A stretch of 8,343 nt of DNA, taken from positions 1 through 8,343 of the forward strand of contig CAJGCM010000097.1 in NCBI GenBank assembly GCA_904501765.1, given 5' to 3'. The translations under genes and the position numbers were made by a program. Of this stretch, positions 5,143 through 8,343 are shown in pieces. The DNA is from an uncultured Clostridia bacterium (GTDB lineage: Bacteria; Bacillota; Clostridia; Oscillospirales; CAG-272). The notes beneath the pieces were generated by a model that was given only the letters and a program-made list of their open reading frames with translations, did no database searches and was not told the origin of the DNA. Every line of letters starts with the position of its first letter. Positions within the stretch are counted from its first letter, which is position 1.

Positions 5143-5148
5143 TTTAAA

Positions 5149-5297
5149 ATACTGAATAATATAATTTTAAATATTTTAATATTTAGAATATATTTTTTTG
5201 GCGTGCGCTATTTAATTTTAATAATGCGACACTTGACTTTAATAAATCGACAAAAAACAACGTAGTGAAAAAGTATTAAGAAAGACGAGAAAGCGTT
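5149..5297 (+). promoter_or_regulatory. Long AT-rich 5' leader with hairpin
   Basis: The leader holds a perfect AT-only hairpin TAAATATT/AATATTTA (5168-5185), with seven T at 5193-5199. Two similar words follow, TTTTAATAATGCGACA and CTTTAATAAATCGACA (about 5216-5253). The ribosome-binding site before the ATG is weak (GAAAGACGAG). No known riboswitch consensus is recognised. A weak attenuator or a simple untranslated leader are both possible. Confidence 0.35.
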
Positions 5298-6980
5298 ATG
5301 AAAAACAGACTCTTTGTTTTAATTTTCCTGATTTTGGTTTCTGCTTTAGCAATGTCGTCATGCGGATCGTGTGAGCATAACTTTATAAACGGCGTCTGTG
5401 CTAATTGCGGTGAGTCCGACACCGATTACGAGGCTCCTTGCGAACATATTTACGTATCCGGTGTATGTGCAAAGTGCGGAGATGCTTGTTCTCATAGCTA
5501 TAAAAACAGCATTTGTGAGAATTGCGGCTTCAACTGTCCTCATAATTTTACAGACGGTATCTGTTTCGATTGCGGCGCTCCCTGCGACCACGTCTATTCT
5601 GACAGCGAATGTGAAAAATGTGGTATTGCTTGTTCTCACGAATTTGAAGAGGGCGTATGTAAGCTGTGTGAAGCCGAAGACCCGGACTATATACCCGCCG
5701 ATAAAGGGAAATCTCTTTACAGTTCGATTGTGGATAAATACAAGAGTCTCGTGCTATACAAACACATAAATGAAGAGCTTCCTCCTAAGGGGAGCAACCC
5801 GCCATTCTATTTAGATGCGCTTTATGAGGTAGTGGAGCAGTATAATCCCGCCGTTAATCTCGGCTACTCATTTAAGGACATTGACTGCGACGGATACGTT
5901 GAGCTTCTCTTGGTAGAGAACACGAATCGCTTATATGCAATGTTTACTATTAAGGACAAGGCGCCAGCCCTTGTTGCTACATTCCAGCAGGGTATGGGTT
6001 ATCTCGGGCCTGACGGTTTGGTATTCTTCAATGCAAAGAAGCATTCCCCCGGTGGTTTGCAGAATTTCCTTGGATACAGTATCACCCGCCTTGTTGAAGG
6101 AAAACTCACGGGCTTCTCTTACGGTCGTGAGGATAGCGCAGACGGTGGAGATGACGTTTACTTTTACATTTCCGAAAAAGGTGTGAGAACTGAAATCTCT
6201 TACGATGAATATCAGTCATGCAGAAAGCGTTACATATATTTCTGGGAATATCCGACACGTCTGACAAAGCTCAACAATCTGAAATTCAATCCTGCACTTA
6301 CCGATAAAACAATTACCGATAAAATTGCTGATTTTTCCACTTACGACAAGATAATCGAAACTTTTGCTGTAATGCATACTGAGGTTACGGGCGGTGAGTG
6401 TGTAAAATCTTTCTGGATAGGCGGGCGTTATGACAACGGTATGATTTTCGAAAGTGATGAAGATTTTGTTGTATATAACAGGCTTTTTGCCGCCTCAGCT
6501 TTGGCGCAGAACAGCTCAACTGCCAGCTTTGGATATGCAAAATCCGACCTTAACGGTGACGGGACAGAGGAGCTTATTCTCCTTGAAAGCCGATATAACG
6601 TTCTTGCAATTTTTACGGAAGTAGGAGGAAAAGCGGTGCTGCTCGATTCTTATACTGACCTTCGCAAGGCATTTATTGATGCGAACGGTCTAATTCACGT
6701 GGAGCAAAAGGCTGTTTTGGGAAGCACTAACGACTGTGAATACTATGTTTACAAAGTAGGGGAGGAGCTTGAAGAACAGGTGGCTATCGGTGTTAAATTT
6801 GATGCCGCAGGTAATCAGAGTAAGCTTTACAAAATAGAGAGCGGCGTCGTTACCGATATTGAAAAAACGCTCTGGGACACTCTTTTTGGCTATTATTCGT
6901 TGGATATCGGGAATATGGCATTTTCAACGTACACGGAAAGCAAAGCAGGTCTTGTGTTTGTTGAAGCTACAGCAGACTGA
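5298..6980 (+). CDS. Surface lipoprotein with six CxH-x6-CxxC repeats and two Ca-loop modules
   Basis: The 560-residue product starts with a lipoprotein signal peptide (MKNRLF..., lipobox MSSC, Cys22). From residue 25 to 124 follow six repeats of C-x-H-x6-C-x2-C: Cys/His sets at 25/27/34/37, 48/50/57/60, 64/66/73/76, 80/82/89/92, 96/98/105/108 and 112/114/121/124. The last five are spaced exactly 16 residues apart. Each set offers three Cys and one His, enough for a zinc site, although such repeats in clostridial surface proteins have no settled role. Residues 140-560 contain two related modules, each with an acidic loop: KDIDCDGYVELLLVE (193-207) and SDLNGDGTEELILLE (416-430), the DxDxDGxxE / DxNxDGxxE calcium pattern, followed by a beta-rich stretch. 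The protein acts outside the membrane. A perfect promoter with long leader precedes it; another surface-protein gene follows after 117 nt. Binding partner unknown. Confidence 0.85.
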   Translation: MKNRLFVLIFLILVSALAMSSCGSCEHNFINGVCANCGESDTDYEAPCEHIYVSGVCAKCGDACSHSYKNSICENCGFNCPHNFTDGICFDCGAPCDHVYSDSECEKCGIACSHEFEEGVCKLCEAEDPDYIPADKGKSLYSSIVDKYKSLVLYKHINEELPPKGSNPPFYLDALYEVVEQYNPAVNLGYSFKDIDCDGYVELLLVENTNRLYAMFTIKDKAPALVATFQQGMGYLGPDGLVFFNAKKHSPGGLQNFLGYSITRLVEGKLTGFSYGREDSADGGDDVYFYISEKGVRTEISYDEYQSCRKRYIYFWEYPTRLTKLNNLKFNPALTDKTITDKIADFSTYDKIIETFAVMHTEVTGGECVKSFWIGGRYDNGMIFESDEDFVVYNRLFAASALAQNSSTASFGYAKSDLNGDGTEELILLESRYNVLAIFTEVGGKAVLLDSYTDLRKAFIDANGLIHVEQKAVLGSTNDCEYYVYKVGEELEEQVAIGVKFDAAGNQSKLYKIESGVVTDIEKTLWDTLFGYYSLDIGNMAFSTYTESKAGLVFVEATAD

Positions 6981-7097
6981 GGATTTCTGAATTTTTACAT
7001 TTAATAGCTCCCTTTGATTTTTGCAAAGAGTCATAATGCTCGATAATTACAAGGGAAACAGTGAAACACTCCGAATATAAGAAATGGTACGGTTGAT
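6981..7097. other. Short intergenic region between the two surface-protein genes
   Basis: A small hairpin CTTTG/CAAAG (about 7013-7029) and a possible TCCCTT/AAGGGA pairing around it are seen, without a T-run, so no convincing terminator. No promoter with good spacing is visible. Readthrough from 5298-6980 into 7098 is therefore plausible. Confidence 0.3.
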
Positions 7098-8343
7098 ATG
7101 GATAAGAAAAAAATCATTATAATAGCATCAATAGTTGCGGCGGTGATTTTAGCTGTTGCGGCTGTGTTTATCACGTTAGCGCTTTTGCCAAGCGATAACC
7201 CTCCCGGTGGAGATAGGAGCGAGGCAGGAGTTTATTACAGTCCAAGTGGCAAGGAATGCGAGCTGACGCTTAAAGAAAACGGAGAATTTACTCTTGTTTA
7301 TGATGGAAGCTCAGCAACAGGTGTCTATTTGCTTGATGGCGCAGCTCTGACTCTTGATTTTGCCGCTGAGGGGATAGATAGCATTACCGCTACCTACGAG
7401 AACGAGATAGTAGAGTTGACCTACAAGGGCGCTGCTATGCGGCTTTTGAAAAAGGTTGATTATACTGTAAAGTTCGAAACAAACGGCGGAACAAATGTGG
7501 CGGATGTCCTTGTTACTAACGGAAAAACGGTATCAAAGCCTGCCGACCCGACAAAAAGCGGTTATGTATTTGTAGGTTGGTATAAGGATAGCGAATTTAC
7601 GACCCCCTTTACATTTTCTTCTGACATAGTGACCTCGCACATTACAATCTATGCAAGATGGGTCGAGACTACCGGCACCGAGGAACGGATTATATCCTTC
7701 AATTTGGGATATGCGGAAGGCACCGTTCCAACTCCGAAGCCGACCCTCGGAGGCAGACTCTTTGATGCTCCCGTTGTCAAAAGGGAAGGTTATACCTTTG
7801 GCGGATGGTGGATAAGCACCGACAATGATGCACAAAGGCTCTCTTATAAGTGGACGGAGGATATAGTCTTTAAGGCGGATACACAGCTGTTTGCAGTATG
7901 GTACGAGGACGGCAGCACAAGAGTTGAAGCGCCTTCGCTTAAAATTGATGACGCCGGTATTTCATGGAACAGCGTCACAGGGGCGCGTTCCTACGAGGTA
8001 AAGGTTGAGGATTCAAACGGCACGGTTATAATCTCGAGGGCGGTAAGCGTAACAAACGTAAAAATCGCCTTTGCGGACTACGCCCCCGGAGTTTATAAAA
8101 TAAGCGTAATTGCAAATGCGAACACCGGAGATGAAGATAATTCAAAATCCTACTACACCTACGTGAATAAAGGGCTTGACAAGGTTTCTGGAATGTTCGT
8201 ATCCGGAAATTCTACCCTTGTATTTAATGGGGTAGATAATGCACAAAAGTATCTTATTACCGTTGTTTGCGGCAACAAGGACCATAACCATACCGATTAT
8301 GACAACGGAAGCTCAAAAACCTTCAGCTTTGTAAACTGCCCGA
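7098..8343 (+). CDS. Membrane-anchored surface protein with InlB B-type repeats and FN3-like domains (3' end outside window)
   Basis: The frame is open from ATG 7098 to the window end (415 residues visible). Residues 1-5 are basic (MDKKK), and 6-30 form one hydrophobic segment without lipobox, so it is an N-terminal anchor or uncleaved signal. Residues 43-118 form a small beta domain (GVYYSPSGKECELTLKENG...). Next are two Listeria-Bacteroides (InlB B / Flg_new) repeats: VKFETNGG...SGYVFVGWYKD...ITIYARW (124-188) and ISFNLGYAEG...REGYTFGGWW...TQLFAVW (199-268). An FN3-like domain follows (277-357, with ISWNSVTGARSYEVKV), then the start of another (359 on; VFNGVDNAQKYLITV). A late CGNKDHNHTDYDN segment is odd but short. 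The ribosome-binding site is weak, and no own promoter is clear, so it may be cotranscribed with the upstream lipoprotein gene. Larger proteins of this kind often continue with leucine-rich or other binding domains, which cannot be seen here. Confidence 0.85.
   Translation, partial: MDKKKIIIIASIVAAVILAVAAVFITLALLPSDNPPGGDRSEAGVYYSPSGKECELTLKENGEFTLVYDGSSATGVYLLDGAALTLDFAAEGIDSITATYENEIVELTYKGAAMRLLKKVDYTVKFETNGGTNVADVLVTNGKTVSKPADPTKSGYVFVGWYKDSEFTTPFTFSSDIVTSHITIYARWVETTGTEERIISFNLGYAEGTVPTPKPTLGGRLFDAPVVKREGYTFGGWWISTDNDAQRLSYKWTEDIVFKADTQLFAVWYEDGSTRVEAPSLKIDDAGISWNSVTGARSYEVKVEDSNGTVIISRAVSVTNVKIAFADYAPGVYKISVIANANTGDEDNSKSYYTYVNKGLDKVSGMFVSGNSTLVFNGVDNAQKYLITVVCGNKDHNHTDYDNGSSKTFSFVNCP

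Noticed and set aside
5149..5297. Riboswitch in the leader of the lipoprotein gene
   Set aside because: Almost only A and T, with no conserved core of any riboswitch class that I know; only a simple hairpin is supported.
5358..5639. Minus-strand frame opposite the Cys-rich repeats
   Set aside because: A shadow produced by the periodic CxH/CxxC codons; no start signals or family resemblance.
7533..7835. 100-codon frame on the minus strand
   Set aside because: It lies opposite the InlB B-type repeats of the plus-strand surface protein, whose frame is open to the end of the window and has clear domain motifs.

Overview
The window looks like a chromosomal fragment of an uncultured gut-type Clostridia (Bacillota) bacterium. 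The evidence is a PlsX / DegV(FakB) / acyl-carrier-protein cluster, several consensus TTGACA-17-TATAAT promoters, lipobox-type lipoproteins, and surface proteins with Listeria-Bacteroides (InlB B-type) repeats and CxH...CxxC repeats. The phylum is inferred with fair confidence; no genus can be named.

Region 1 (2-2693, + strand) is a tight lipid-metabolism operon: the 3' end of plsX, a DegV/FakB-like fatty-acid-binding protein, a ~380-residue GNAT-fold protein of the YghO-like type, and an acyl carrier protein. The gaps are 21 nt, 0 nt and an 11-nt overlap, so the last three genes are probably translationally coupled. In the expected scheme FakB presents a fatty acid for phosphorylation, PlsX exchanges acyl groups between ACP and acyl-phosphate, and ACP carries the acyl chain. 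The GNAT protein is the unassigned partner. A long hairpin follows acpP.

Region 2 (2881-4131) is the most unusual part. A perfect promoter drives tRNA-Leu(GAG) with an encoded CCA and a strong terminator. Then comes an array of short, different hairpins separated by a conserved TATATCATC/GATGATATA word that switches strand in the middle. The array ends in a good promoter whose -35 lies in the last hairpin and which points at an orphan 123-residue gene. After a direct repeat and a stretch rich in inverted repeats, the last 14 nt of the tRNA-Leu body (plus A and C) recur exactly. A second terminator hairpin and a decayed second copy of the hairpin array follow. This layout, tRNA tail / terminator / array twice in direct orientation around a small orphan gene, suggests a small non-autonomous mobile cassette or a recombination product at a tRNA gene. 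No integrase or transposase is visible.

Region 3 (4198-4960, - strand) holds a small lipoprotein gene and, upstream of it, what looks like a decayed small secreted-protein gene with a one-base frameshift.

Region 4 (5114-8343, + strand) encodes two surface proteins. The first, driven by a perfect promoter with a ~150-nt AT-rich leader, is a lipoprotein with six CxH-x6-CxxC repeats and two Ca-loop (DxDxDGxxE-like) modules. The second, cut by the window end, has an N-terminal membrane anchor, two InlB B-type repeats and fibronectin-III-like domains. Both were probably involved in cell-surface interaction or polymer binding, but the sequence does not say with what.
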